From Burkholderia arboris (lineage in GTDB: Bacteria; Pseudomonadota; Gammaproteobacteria; Burkholderiales; Burkholderiaceae): a DNA stretch of 64,000 nucleotides. The position numbers were made by a program, and so were the translations under genes. The stretch covers positions 1-64,000 of the forward strand of contig NZ_CABVPX010000012.1 in assembly GCF_902499125.1 (NCBI RefSeq), in the 5' to 3' direction. The notes under the pieces were generated by a model. That model was not told where the DNA came from, ran no database searches, and worked only from the letters and a program-made list of their open reading frames with translations. Shown one piece after another: positions 10,664 through 20,248 of this stretch (positions are counted from its first letter, which is position 1; every line of letters begins with the position of its first letter).

Positions 10664-11304
10664 ACGCCAGCAAACGACGCGCGATCTACGAAACGCTGCA
10701 GAGCCTCAATCCGCATCCGACCACCGAGCTCGAGTACTCGACGCCGTTCGAGTTGCTGATCGCCGTGATGCTGTCCGCGCAGGCGACCGACGTGTCGGTC
10801 AACAAGGCGATGCGGAAGATGTTCCCGGTCGCGAACACCCCGCGGCAAATCGTCGCGCTTGGCGAGGAAGGCGTCACCGAGTACATCAAGACGATCGGCC
10901 TCTACCGCACCAAGGCGAAGAACGTGGTCGCCACCTGCCGGATCCTGCTCGACCGTTACGACGGCGAGGTGCCGGCCGATCGCGAAGCGCTCGAAGGCTT
11001 GCCGGGCGTCGGCCGCAAAACCGCGAACGTCGTGCTGAACACCGCGTTCGGCCAGCCGACGATCGCGGTCGACACGCATATCTTCCGCGTCGCGAACCGC
11101 ACGGGGCTCGCACCGGGCAAGGACGTGCGGGCCGTCGAGGCCGCGCTCGAGAAGTTCACGCCGAAGGAATTCCTGCAGGACGCGCATCACTGGCTGATCC
11201 TGCACGGGCGCTACGTGTGCAAGGCCCGCAAGCCCGAATGCTGGCATTGCGCGATCGAGCCGCTGTGCGAATTCCGGCCGAAGACGCCGCCGCCCAACGA
11301 GTAA
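10660..11304 (+). CDS. nth: endonuclease III (DNA glycosylase/AP lyase)
   Basis: A 214-aa base-excision repair enzyme that removes oxidised pyrimidines and cleaves the abasic site. The helix-hairpin-helix [12 protein letters not shown] contains catalytic Lys120. [11 protein letters not shown] contains Asp138. The C-terminal [4Fe-4S] loop is intact as C-x6-C-x2-C-x5-C ([17 protein letters not shown]). Length and residue numbers match E. coli Nth. The start overlaps the rsxB stop, so the two are translationally coupled. The rsx-nth neighbourhood is also known from E. coli, where nth closes the complete rsx operon. Confidence 0.96.
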   Translation: MNASKRRAIYETLQSLNPHPTTELEYSTPFELLIAVMLSAQATDVSVNKAMRKMFPVANTPRQIVALGEEGVTEYIKTIGLYRTKAKNVVATCRILLDRYDGEVPADREALEGLPGVGRKTANVVLNTAFGQPTIAVDTHIFRVANRTGLAPGKDVRAVEAALEKFTPKEFLQDAHHWLILHGRYVCKARKPECWHCAIEPLCEFRPKTPPPNE

Positions 11305-11406
11305 GCGTCAGGCGCGAGCACACGCGCCGTGCCGGCCGATCGACCCGCGTCCGCACGGCCGGATCCGTAGGCGCGGTCGCGGCGCGTGCGGCTTGCCCCT
11401 CTCCGA

Positions 11407-12336
11407 CTACGCGTTGGACGTCGCCGTCGCATCGTCGGCCGCCGCGCCACCCGCCCGCACGAGCGCCAGCACGGCCGCCAGAATCGCAACACCGCCCGCC
11501 CACTGCAGCGGCGACAGCGCCTCCCCGAACAGCAGCGCCGCGAGCGCAACCGTCACGACCGGTTCGAGTGTCGACAGCATCGACGTGCGCGCGGCCCCGA
11601 GCCGCTCGAGCCCTGCGAAGAACGCAAGCATCGCCGCGACCGTCGACACCAGCGCGATCGCGAGCATCGACGCCCAGCCGCCGCCGGTCGCCGGCCAGCG
11701 CGGCGGCGCGCCGAACGCCGCGGTCCGCACGACGGCGATCGCCACGAGCGTCGCGGTGGCCGACAGGCAGATGATCGCGGTCGTCGCGAGCGGATCGACG
11801 CCGCGCGTTGCCTTCGTGCCGCCGACGATGTACAGCGAGTAGATCACCGCGGCCGCCAGCGCGAGCGCGATCCCGAGCGGTTCGCCGTGGCCGCCGCCGA
11901 CCATCAGCGCCGACCCCGCGACGCACAGCACCAGCGCGACGGCCTTCGCGTGCGTCAGGCGTTCCCCGAGCCACCACGCGGCCAGCAGCGTGACGAACGC
12001 CGGATACAGGTACAGCAGCAACGCGACAAGGCTCGCCTGCGCATGCTGCAGCGCGCTGAAATAGCAGAACGACTGTCCGACGTAGCCGACCGCGCCCATC
12101 GCCACGAGCGGCACCAGCGCGCGGCCGCGCGGCCACGCGACGCGGCGGTGCCGCGCGATCGCCGCGAGCACCGCGCCGCCGATCGCGAAGCGCACGATCA
12201 GCAGCCCGAGCACGTCGACGCCGGCCGCATACGCGTAGCGGCCGAAGATCGCCATTGCGCCGAACGCGGCGGCGGACAACGCGACGTAGAGCGTGCCCTG
12301 CAGGGCGGCGGACGATGGGCGGACGGTGGCGGTCAT
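11407..12336 (-). CDS. EamA/RhaT family (DMT) transporter
   Basis: A 309-aa inner-membrane protein with about ten hydrophobic segments in two EamA repeats. The first begins ALSAAAFGAMAIFGRYAY; the second includes LGAARTSMLSTLEPVVTVALA, the conserved repeat end. Members export amino acids or other metabolites, and the substrate here is unknown. ATG 12336 (MTATVRPSS) was chosen over a TTG 18 bases upstream. The gene converges with nth and diverges from the DUF1841 gene. Confidence 0.88.
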   Translation of the reverse strand: MTATVRPSSAALQGTLYVALSAAAFGAMAIFGRYAYAAGVDVLGLLIVRFAIGGAVLAAIARHRRVAWPRGRALVPLVAMGAVGYVGQSFCYFSALQHAQASLVALLLYLYPAFVTLLAAWWLGERLTHAKAVALVLCVAGSALMVGGGHGEPLGIALALAAAVIYSLYIVGGTKATRGVDPLATTAIICLSATATLVAIAVVRTAAFGAPPRWPATGGGWASMLAIALVSTVAAMLAFFAGLERLGAARTSMLSTLEPVVTVALAALLFGEALSPLQWAGGVAILAAVLALVRAGGAAADDATATSNA

Positions 12337-12554
12337 GATGAAGCGGGCGGGCAAGGCGCCGTGACGGGAATCGTCGGAGTGTAGCGGCGCGGCGGCGCCG
12401 AGCCTAGCCCGCGCTTACCCGTTGCGCCGCCCTGCCCGGGGCAGTCGCGACCGGCCTGCGCGGCGCGCCTGCCCCGCCGCCAGCGGCGTCCGCCGACCCG
12501 GCGTACAATGCCCGACGCGGCATGAGGCCGCCGGAATCACGACGTTTCCCCACC

Positions 12555-12989
12555 ATGTTCAATCCAAGCCGCGACGAAGTGCGTCGCTTTTTCACCGAGA
12601 CCTGGCGCAAGCAGCGCGCGGGCGAGATCCTGACGCCGCTGGAAGCAATGGCCGCCGACTGGATCATCGCGCACCCCGAATACCACGACGAACTCGCCGA
12701 TGCCGACGGCGCGGCCGCGCGCAGCTACACGCCCGAGGAAGGCCGGACGAATCCGTTCCTGCACCTGTCGATGCATCTCGCGATCAGCGAGCAGCTGTCG
12801 ATCGACCAGCCGCCCGGCATCCGTGCCGCGCACGACAAGCTCGCCGCGAAGCTCGACTCGACCCACGATGCACAGCACGCGATCATGGAATGCCTCGGCG
12901 AGACGATCTGGGAGGCGCAGCGCACGAACACGCCGCCCGATACCGACGCGTACCTGCAGCGCATCCTGCGCCGCGCGTCGCGCGACTGA
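12555..12989 (+). CDS. DUF1841 family protein
   Basis: A 144-aa soluble protein beginning MFNPSRDEVRRFF, with the family phrases NPFLHLSMHLAISEQ and ECLGETIWEAQR. The family is widespread in beta- and gamma-proteobacteria and has no known function. Upstream in-frame codons exist to 12522, but 12555 gives the typical N-terminus. No signal peptide or membrane helix is visible. A strong hairpin terminator follows. Confidence 0.85.
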   Translation: MFNPSRDEVRRFFTETWRKQRAGEILTPLEAMAADWIIAHPEYHDELADADGAAARSYTPEEGRTNPFLHLSMHLAISEQLSIDQPPGIRAAHDKLAAKLDSTHDAQHAIMECLGETIWEAQRTNTPPDTDAYLQRILRRASRD

Positions 12990-13038
12990 GCGCACGGCGC
13001 CGGCACGTCCGCCCCGGGTTCCGCCCTGGCGCGGGCAA

Positions 13039-13068
13039 AAAAATACCCCGCCGTGGCGGGGTATTTTT
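13039..13068. terminator. bidirectional terminator after the DUF1841 gene
   Basis: A perfect 14-bp inverted repeat, AAAAATACCCCGCC with GGCGGGGTATTTTT, separated by a 2-base loop. A and T tracts serve both the DUF1841 gene and the converging cytochrome genes. Confidence 0.88.
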
Positions 13069-13097
13069 GTTGCGAGCGCCCGTGAGGCCCGTCGCGC

Positions 13098-13457
13098 TTA
13101 CTTCTTGAACACGAGGTCGGTTTCCTTCAGCGACTCGATGTAGGACGCGATGTCCTTCATGTCGCTGACCGACAGGTTCTGCACCTGCGCCTGCATGATC
13201 GCGTTGTTGCGACCGAGCAGCGGGTTCGTCAGCCCCATCTGGTACTGGCGCATCGCCCACACGAGATAGTCGGCGTGCTGGCCGGCAAGGCGCGGGTATT
13301 CGGCGTTGATCGGCTTGTTCAGCTGCGCGCCGTGGCAGGCCGCGCAGTTGTGCGACTCGACCAGTTCCTTGCCCTTCGTGGTGTCCGCTGCGTGCGCGGT
13401 ACCGATCGCGAGGCCGGCCGCCAGTGCCACCGCCGCCGTCTTGAATGCGTTGTTCAT
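13098..13457 (-). CDS. periplasmic c-type cytochrome (class I, c553/c4-like)
   Basis: A 119-aa precursor. The signal peptide ends TAHAAD (about residue 24). A single heme site CAACH lies near residue 41, and an axial Met candidate is in YQMGLTN or MQAQVQNLS. The final DIASYIESL helix is typical of class I cytochromes c. It carries electrons between periplasmic redox enzymes; the partners are unknown. It lies 40 bases downstream of a second cytochrome gene on the same strand, probably as one transcript. A terminator follows. Confidence 0.9.
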   Translation of the reverse strand: MNNAFKTAAVALAAGLAIGTAHAADTTKGKELVESHNCAACHGAQLNKPINAEYPRLAGQHADYLVWAMRQYQMGLTNPLLGRNNAIMQAQVQNLSVSDMKDIASYIESLKETDLVFKK

Positions 13458-13497
13458 GAATGCTCCTGTCCCGCCGGAGAGATCGGCGGCGCGCGCT

Positions 13498-13857
13498 TTA
13501 CTTGTAGGGATTGTCCTTCGAGTCGGCCTTCTGGGCGGCGTAGTAGGCCGCCAGATCCGCGATGTCCTGGTCCGTCAGCGAACCGGCGATCGCATTCATC
13601 GACGGGAAGTGACGATCCTTCTTGCGGTAGGCCTTCAGCGCGTTCTCGAGGTATTGCTGGTTCTGGCCGCCAATGACAGGCACCCGGTAGACCTCCGGGT
13701 ACGCCGCGCGGTAGTCCTGGATGCCGTGGCAACCGATGCACATGGCGGCCTTGCTCGCCCCGTCCTTCGGGTTGCCGACCACACCGGCCGCCTGCGCGCT
13801 GCCCGCGAGCGCCACGAGCGCTGCGACAACGACGTGTTTGCCGACGAATTTGTTCAT
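13498..13857 (-). CDS. periplasmic c-type cytochrome (class I)
   Basis: A 119-aa precursor with a signal peptide ending AGSAQAAG (about residue 24), a heme site CIGCHG near residue 40, and the closing helix DIADLAAYYAAQK. It resembles its downstream neighbour in length and layout (shared QYLENALKAY-type helix versus YLVWAMRQY), which suggests an old duplication. The pair could together resemble a split two-heme cytochrome c4. It diverges from the MoxR-VWA genes. Confidence 0.9.
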   Translation of the reverse strand: MNKFVGKHVVVAALVALAGSAQAAGVVGNPKDGASKAAMCIGCHGIQDYRAAYPEVYRVPVIGGQNQQYLENALKAYRKKDRHFPSMNAIAGSLTDQDIADLAAYYAAQKADSKDNPYK

Positions 13858-14102
13858 AGCTCTTGTAACCTAGCTTGAGGGGAAACTGGCGCCAAAGCGG
13901 CAACGGCCCGCGCCGTTGTGCTTATCGGATCGCCACGCAGGCCAAAAAAAACGGCCAGATTGTACCGCGTCGGCGGGGAACGCGTCCATACGGCGCCCCC
14001 GTTCGCCCCGCCACAGCCCCGCAACGATACGCGGGCGCAGCCCAACCGGACAGCCCTTCTGACTTATACTGGGTTTTTTTCCCGATGAAGAAGAGCGCCG
14101 CC

Positions 14103-14945
<843 letters not shown>

Positions 14946-14972
14946 TCCTCCCTCACCCGCGAAGGCCCGGCC

Positions 14973-16148
14973 ATGCTGCTCAATTTCTTCTACGCGCTGC
15001 GCGCAGCCAAGCTGCCCGTCTCGGTGAAGGAATACCTGACGCTGCTCGAATCGCTGAAGGCCGGGCTGATCTCGCCGTCGATCGACGCGTTCTACTTCCT
15101 CGCGCGGATGACGCTCGTCAAGGACGAGCAGTACTTCGACAAGTTCGACCAGGCGTTCGGCGCGTATTTCCACGGCGTCTCCACGCTGCCGTCCGAAGCG
15201 TTCGACATTCCGCTCGACTGGCTCGAGAAGCGTCTCGAGCGCGAGCTGTCGCCGGAGGAAAAGGCGCAGATCGAGGCGATGGGCGGGCTCGACAAGCTGA
15301 TGGAGCGCCTGAAGGCGCTGCTCGACGAGCAGAAGGAACGCCACGAAGGCGGCAACAAGTGGATCGGCACGGGCGGCACGTCGCCGTTCGGGCACGGCGG
15401 CTACAACCCGGAAGGCGTGCGCATCGGCGGCCCGTCGAACGGCAACCGCACCGCGGTGAAGGTGTGGGAGGCGCGCGCGTACCGCGACTACGACGATTCG
15501 GTCGAGATCGGCACGCGCAACATCAAGGTCGCGCTGCGGCGGCTGCGCCGCTTCGCGCGCGAAGGCGCGGCGGAAGAGCTCGACCTGCCCGGCACGATCC
15601 GCAGCACGGCCGCGAACGCGGGCTGGCTCGACCTGCGGATGGTGCCCGAGCGCCACAACAACGTGAAAGTGCTGATGCTGCTCGACGTCGGCGGCTCGAT
15701 GGACGACCACATCAAGCGCACCGAAGAGCTGTTCTCGGCCGCGAAGGCCGAATTCAAGCACCTCGAATTCTTCTACTTCCACAACTGCGTGTACGACCAC
15801 CTGTGGAAGAACAACCGGCGCCGCCACTCGGAACGCACCGCGACGTGGGACGTGCTGCACAAGTTCACGCCCGACTACAAGCTGATCTTCGTCGGCGACG
15901 CGACGATGAGCCCGTACGAAGTGCTGCAGCCCGGCGGCTCGGTCGAATACAACAACCCTGAAGCCGGCGCCGTGTGGCTGCGCCGCCTCGCCGACCAGTT
16001 CCCCCATCATGCGTGGCTGAACCCCGAGCCCGAGCGGCTATGGGAATACCGGCAGTCGGTCGCGGTGATCCGCGACCTGCTCGGCCATCGCATGTATCCG
16101 CTCACGCTCGCCGGCCTCGAAACCGCGATGCGCGCGCTCAGCAAATAA
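14973..16148 (+). CDS. VWA domain protein (CoxE-like), MoxR partner
   Basis: A 391-aa cytosolic protein. The N-terminal half is helical (MLLNFFYALRAAKLPVSVKEY), with a Gly-rich bridge GTGGTSPFGHGGYNPEG near residue 130. The C-terminal von Willebrand A domain begins VLMLLDVGGSMDDH near residue 232. The metal-site motif reads D-V-G-G-S, so the first Ser of the canonical DxSxS is Gly. FVGDATMSPYE supplies a later conserved Asp. It probably forms a chaperone complex with the upstream MoxR ATPase; the client enzyme is not evident. Confidence 0.9.
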   Translation: MLLNFFYALRAAKLPVSVKEYLTLLESLKAGLISPSIDAFYFLARMTLVKDEQYFDKFDQAFGAYFHGVSTLPSEAFDIPLDWLEKRLERELSPEEKAQIEAMGGLDKLMERLKALLDEQKERHEGGNKWIGTGGTSPFGHGGYNPEGVRIGGPSNGNRTAVKVWEARAYRDYDDSVEIGTRNIKVALRRLRRFAREGAAEELDLPGTIRSTAANAGWLDLRMVPERHNNVKVLMLLDVGGSMDDHIKRTEELFSAAKAEFKHLEFFYFHNCVYDHLWKNNRRRHSERTATWDVLHKFTPDYKLIFVGDATMSPYEVLQPGGSVEYNNPEAGAVWLRRLADQFPHHAWLNPEPERLWEYRQSVAVIRDLLGHRMYPLTLAGLETAMRALSK

Positions 16149-16201
16149 CACCCCCTCGCAGATACAAAGGCCGCGTCCGAGCGGCCTCCCCCGGAGATAG
16201 C

Positions 16202-17413
16202 ATGAACCCCTCGCCCACCGCGAGCGCCAGCCGCGCCGGCGGCCGCCGCTTTTTCGCCGATACGTCCGTGTCGGCGCTCGTCGCCGGCTTCGTCGCGATG
16301 ATGACCGGCTACACCAGCTCGCTCGTGCTGATGTTCCAGGCCGGCCGCGCCGCCCACCTCACCGATGCGCAGATCTCGTCGTGGATCTGGGCGCTGTCGA
16401 TCGGCATGGCATTGACGACGATCGGCCTGTCGCTGCGGTTTCGCGCGCCCGTCGTCGTCGCGTGGTCGACGCCCGGCGCCGCGCTGCTGATCGCGTCGCT
16501 GCCCGGCGTGCCCTATGCCGAGGCGATCGGCGCGTTCGTCGTGTGCGCGCTGCTGCTGACGGCCGTCGGCGTGAGCGGCCTGTTCGACACGCTGATGCGC
16601 CGGATTCCGGCCGGTATCGCCGCCGCCTTGCTCGCGGGCATCCTGTTCGAGATCGGCATCGAGATTTTCCGCGCCGCGCAGTTCCAGACCGCGCTCGTGC
16701 TCGCGATGTTCTTCACCTACCTGATCGTCAAGCGGCTCGCGCCGCGCTATGCGATCGTGACGACGCTGATCGTCGGCACGGCGGTGGCCGGCGGCCTCGG
16801 CCTGCTCGATTTCAGCCACTTCCACATCGCGCTCGCGCACCCCGTGTTCACGATGCCCGCGTTCTCGATCGCGTCGATCGTCAGCATCGGCATTCCGCTG
16901 TTCGTCGTCGCGATGGCGTCGCAGAACGTGCCGGGCATCGCGGTACTGCGCGCGGACGGCTATCGGACGCCATCGTCGCCGCTGATCGCGACGACCGGCC
17001 TCGCCTCGCTGCTGCTCGCACCGTTCGGCTCGCACGGCGTGAACCTCGCGGCGATCACGGCCGCGATCTGCACCGGACCCGAAGCGCACGAGGATCACGC
17101 GAAGCGCTACACGGCCGCCGTGTGGTGCGGCACGTTCTACCTGGTCGCCGGCATCTTCGGCGCGACGATCGCCGCGCTGTTCGGGGCGCTGCCGAAGGCG
17201 CTCGTGGTATCGGTCGCCGCGCTCGCGCTGTTCGGCTCGATCATGAGCGGGCTCGCGAACGCCATGCAGGACGTGAAGCAGCGCGAAGCGGCACTCGTCA
17301 CGTTCATGGTCACCGCGTCGGGCCTCACGCTGCTGTCGATCGGCTCGGCGTTCTGGGGGCTCGTCGCGGGGATCGTCACGCAGGTGATCCTGAACGCGCG
17401 ACGCCCCGCGTGA
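16202..17413 (+). CDS. benE: BenE family (benzoate/H+ symporter-like) transporter
   Basis: A 403-aa inner-membrane protein with about twelve hydrophobic segments and the family features TGYTSSLVLMFQAG, AWSTPGAALLIAS and APFGSHGVNLAAITAAICTG. BenE members import benzoate or related aromatic acids. No benzoate catabolic genes lie nearby, so the substrate is uncertain. ATG 16202 is preceded by GGAGA at good spacing. It lies 53 bases after the VWA gene and could be read through from it. Confidence 0.88.
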   Translation: MNPSPTASASRAGGRRFFADTSVSALVAGFVAMMTGYTSSLVLMFQAGRAAHLTDAQISSWIWALSIGMALTTIGLSLRFRAPVVVAWSTPGAALLIASLPGVPYAEAIGAFVVCALLLTAVGVSGLFDTLMRRIPAGIAAALLAGILFEIGIEIFRAAQFQTALVLAMFFTYLIVKRLAPRYAIVTTLIVGTAVAGGLGLLDFSHFHIALAHPVFTMPAFSIASIVSIGIPLFVVAMASQNVPGIAVLRADGYRTPSSPLIATTGLASLLLAPFGSHGVNLAAITAAICTGPEAHEDHAKRYTAAVWCGTFYLVAGIFGATIAALFGALPKALVVSVAALALFGSIMSGLANAMQDVKQREAALVTFMVTASGLTLLSIGSAFWGLVAGIVTQVILNARRPA

Positions 17414-17581
17414 CGCGGCTCGCCGCGCGTTGCAGCACGCCTCGGGCACGCCAAAACGTGCTCGACACGAATCGGGCCTAGAATGATGGATTGGAAGCGG
17501 CGCCCGGCGCCGCTTCGCTTCGCCGCCGCGCTCGCGCGGCCCGTGAGAACCCGGCGCTCCGCGCCCTTCTTCCGAATCGCC

Positions 17582-18535
17582 ATGACTACCGCACTCGACC
17601 AGCTGAAGCAGTACACGACCGTCGTCGCCGACACGGGCGACTTCCAGCAGCTTGCGCAATACAAGCCGCAGGACGCGACCACGAACCCGTCGCTGATCCT
17701 GAAGGCCGTCCAGAAGGATGCGTACAAGCCGATCCTCGAGAAGACCGTCCGCGATCATCGCAACGAAAGCACCGATTTCATCATCGACCGCCTGCTGATC
17801 GCGTTCGGCACCGAGATCCTGAAGCTGATTCCGGGCCGCGTGTCGACCGAAGTCGACGCACGCCTGTCGTTCGACACGCAACGCTCGATCGACAAGGGCC
17901 GTGAGCTCATCAAGCTGTACGAAGCCGCCGGCATCGGCCGCGACCGCATCCTGATCAAGCTCGCGTCGACGTGGGAAGGCATCCGCGCGGCCGAGGTGCT
18001 GCAGAAGGAAGGGATCAAGTGCAACATGACCCTGCTTTTCTCGCTCGTGCAGGCCGCCGCGTGCGCGGAAGCCGGCGCGCAACTGATCTCGCCGTTCGTC
18101 GGCCGCATCTACGACTGGTACAAGAAGCAGGCCGGCGCGGAATGGAACGAAGAGAAGGACGGCGGCGCGAACGATCCGGGCGTCCAGTCGGTGCGCCGCA
18201 TCTACACGTACTACAAGACGTTCGGCTACAACACGGAAGTGATGGGCGCCAGCTTCCGCACGACCAGCCAGATCACCGAGCTGGCTGGCTGCGACCTGCT
18301 GACGATCAGTCCCGACTTGCTGCAAAAGCTGCAGGACAGCAATGAGACGGTCGCGCGCAAGCTGTCGCCGGAAGCGCTGCAGGACACGCCGTCCGAGCGC
18401 GTCGCAATCGACGAGGCCGCGTTCCGCTTCCAGCTGAACGACGACGCGATGGCCACCGAAAAGCTCGCCGAAGGCATTCGCGTATTTGCCGCCGATGCGG
18501 TGAAGCTCGAGAAGCTGATCGACGGGCTGCGCTGA
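17582..18535 (+). CDS. tal: transaldolase
   Basis: A 317-aa enzyme of the non-oxidative pentose phosphate pathway that transfers a dihydroxyacetone unit between sedoheptulose-7-phosphate and glyceraldehyde-3-phosphate. TalB-type features are VADTGDF with Asp17, [10 protein letters not shown], and [12 protein letters not shown] with Schiff-base Lys126. [18 protein letters not shown] and [11 protein letters not shown] follow. ATG 17582 gives the standard N-terminus [10 protein letters not shown]. Stand-alone gene with its own terminator. Confidence 0.96.
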   Translation: MTTALDQLKQYTTVVADTGDFQQLAQYKPQDATTNPSLILKAVQKDAYKPILEKTVRDHRNESTDFIIDRLLIAFGTEILKLIPGRVSTEVDARLSFDTQRSIDKGRELIKLYEAAGIGRDRILIKLASTWEGIRAAEVLQKEGIKCNMTLLFSLVQAAACAEAGAQLISPFVGRIYDWYKKQAGAEWNEEKDGGANDPGVQSVRRIYTYYKTFGYNTEVMGASFRTTSQITELAGCDLLTISPDLLQKLQDSNETVARKLSPEALQDTPSERVAIDEAAFRFQLNDDAMATEKLAEGIRVFAADAVKLEKLIDGLR

Positions 18536-18598
18536 AGCGTGCCGCGCGTCAGCGGCTGTCAGCAGCACTGACAACAGCCGTCAGCACGCACGCCGCAC

Positions 18599-18637
18599 AC
18601 GGCCGCGAACCTCATGTTCGCGGCCGTTTTTATTTTT
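18599..18637 (+). terminator. Rho-independent terminator of tal
   Basis: A 12-bp stem ACGGCCGCGAAC/GTTCGCGGCCGT with a 5-base loop, followed by TTTTATTTTT. Confidence 0.88.
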
Positions 18638-18776
18638 CACTCCATCGTCAATCTCGCGCACTACAATCCACGTCACGGGTGCGCCGGCCGCCTCTCGACG
18701 TGCCCTTTCCCAGTCAATCTTGCACGACCCCGAACCCGCGCCGACGCGTGGGTCCGGCCCATCACAGGAGACAACG

Positions 18777-19232
18777 ATGCAAGTCCAACCGTACTTGACG
18801 TTCTACGGTCGCGCCGACGAAGCCCTTCAGTTCTACGAAAAGGCACTCGGTGCGAAGACGATGTTCAAGATGCACTTCAAGGATGCGCCGCCGAACCCCG
18901 ATTACCCGATGACGCCGGAGATGGCCGAGAAGGTGATGCACGCGAGCTTCACGATCGGCGACTCGATGATCATGTGTTCGGACGGCGACTGCAGCCAGCC
19001 CGGCGGCGGCATGCATGCCGGCTATTCGCTGTCGCTGAACCCGGCGACGGTCGAGGAAGGCCAGAAGCTGTTCAATGCGCTCGCCGATGGCGGCGAAGTG
19101 ACGATGCCGTTCGGCAAGACGTTCTGGGCGCTCGGCTTCGGGATGGCGAAGGATCGTTTCGGCGTGCACTGGATGGTCAACGTCGAAGACCTGTCGCAAC
19201 GCGAGGATCTCGCGAAGCGCGCAGGGCAGTAA
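18777..19232 (+). CDS. VOC family protein, PhnB-like
   Basis: A 151-aa protein of the glyoxalase/bleomycin-resistance fold, PhnB/YjdN type. It shows MQVQPYLTFYGRADEALQFY, then MIMCSDGD in the middle, and FWALGFGMAKDRFGVHWMVN at the end. E. coli PhnB lacks a known enzymatic role, so the function here is open. ATG 18777 follows ACAGGAG. It is monocistronic and converges with the lipoprotein operon that follows. Confidence 0.88.
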   Translation: MQVQPYLTFYGRADEALQFYEKALGAKTMFKMHFKDAPPNPDYPMTPEMAEKVMHASFTIGDSMIMCSDGDCSQPGGGMHAGYSLSLNPATVEEGQKLFNALADGGEVTMPFGKTFWALGFGMAKDRFGVHWMVNVEDLSQREDLAKRAGQ

Positions 19233-19286
19233 CGCACGCGCTTGCCGCCCGGACGCCGCGCTGCTGCGGCGATCCGGGCGGGCCCG

Positions 19287-19817
19287 CTACTTGCGCAGCA
19301 CCTCCGTCAGCGTCTGTTCCAGCGTACCGTTCGAGCGGCACGCGACGCGCGCCCCCTTCTGCTTGCCTGCCGCGACCACGCCGGCCATGCCCGCGACGTC
19401 GATCGACACGCTCACACCTTGCGTCGCCTCGTCGATGCGCGTGACGACTTTCAGCGTGTGCGTCACGTTCGACGTCTGCTTCAGTTCGGAACAGTCCAGA
19501 AAGTTGCCCGCGTTCGGATAATCGGCATACGCGGCGGCAACGACGCCCGCGTCGCGATCGCTGATGCGCACCGCGAGCTTGTGGTCCGCGTAGAACTGCG
19601 CGACCGCCGCCCATACTTCGTCATACTTGCGATTACCGATCACGATGCGCGACGCTGCTTCGGTACCGGACGCGCCGGGCGCATCGGATGCACCGTCGGC
19701 CGTATCGTGTTGGTCCGGCGGCGCATCGCGCGCCGCGTATCGCTGCCCGGGGCCATACACCGAAATGCAGCCGGTGAGCGCCACGCACAGCGCGGCGACC
19801 GACAAGATCGTTTTCAT
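19287..19817 (-). CDS. outer-membrane-type lipoprotein of unknown function
   Basis: A 176-aa precursor. The signal peptide ends in the lipobox ALTGC, giving an acylated Cys at residue 17. An Asp/Ala-rich linker covers about 25-55. A folded domain starting KYDEVWAAVAQFYADHKL follows, with an internal Cys pair (LDCSEL, ARVACRS). The helix-plus-strand pattern loosely recalls BamC-like helix-grip domains, but no family is recognised. Residue 18 is Ile, compatible with outer-membrane sorting. It is the last gene of a three-gene operon, 12 bases after a 24-residue micro-lipoprotein. Confidence 0.8.
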   Translation of the reverse strand: MKTILSVAALCVALTGCISVYGPGQRYAARDAPPDQHDTADGASDAPGASGTEAASRIVIGNRKYDEVWAAVAQFYADHKLAVRISDRDAGVVAAAYADYPNAGNFLDCSELKQTSNVTHTLKVVTRIDEATQGVSVSIDVAGMAGVVAAGKQKGARVACRSNGTLEQTLTEVLRK

Positions 19818-19829
19818 CGCGGCCCGCCG

Positions 19830-19904
19830 TCAGCGGTAGTACATGTTCGCGCAGCCGGCGAGCAGGACCGGCGCGACCAGCGCCCACATCAACAGGATTC
19901 TCAT
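19830..19904 (-). CDS. micro-lipoprotein, 24 aa (mature Cys-Ala-Asn-Met-Tyr-Tyr-Arg)
   Basis: A 24-codon reading frame that is almost entirely a lipoprotein signal peptide (MRILLMWALVAPVLLAGC). After processing only a seven-residue acylated peptide, CANMYYR, would remain. GTGAGG lies about 8 bases before the ATG and overlaps the stop of the preceding micro-lipoprotein gene. The sister gene just upstream encodes the same type of product with the same YYR ending, which is the main evidence that both are real. Function unknown. Confidence 0.65.
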   Translation of the reverse strand: MRILLMWALVAPVLLAGCANMYYR

Positions 19905-19912
19905 GCTGCGCC

Positions 19913-19990
19913 TCACCGGTAATACGCGTTCACGCAACCGGCCAGCGCCATGCAGCACAAACCGAATACCATCAACCCAATCTTTGTCAT
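19913..19990 (-). CDS. micro-lipoprotein, 25 aa (mature Cys-Val-Asn-Ala-Tyr-Tyr-Arg)
   Basis: A 25-codon reading frame (MTKIGLMVFGLCCMALAGC plus six residues) with lipobox ALAGC. The predicted mature product is the heptapeptide CVNAYYR. GAGGG precedes the ATG at good distance. An in-frame ATG 12 bases upstream (20002) would add MRDA. It is the first gene of the operon; the second micro-lipoprotein starts 8 bases after its stop and the 176-aa lipoprotein follows. Function unknown. Confidence 0.65.
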   Translation of the reverse strand: MTKIGLMVFGLCCMALAGCVNAYYR

Positions 19991-20186
19991 TGCATCCCTC
20001 ATATCATCGGATCGTGTGGAGATCGAAACACCCGGTACAGCCGGGCAGGACGCATTATTGACAAGCGGTTCGCGCGTGATCCAATCGGTCTTGCACCGAT
20101 TTTCAGCACGGCGTAGCGGATTTAGAATCGCTTGGAGATCGGCGCACACGCATGCACCGCCGCACGGGGCGTTCGCGGCGCACCAT

Positions 20187-20217
20187 GCAAAACGCCCGCG
20201 ACTTGCGTCGCGGGCGT
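20187..20217 (-). terminator. probable terminator of the mctP operon
   Basis: An 11-bp stem ACGCCCGCGAC/GTCGCGGGCGT with a 4-base loop lies 30 bases past the mctP stop. On the minus strand it is followed by a short TTTT run. Confidence 0.65.
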
Positions 20218-20248
20218 CGTGTCGAAACTGCAACAGAAGGCAGGGGAA

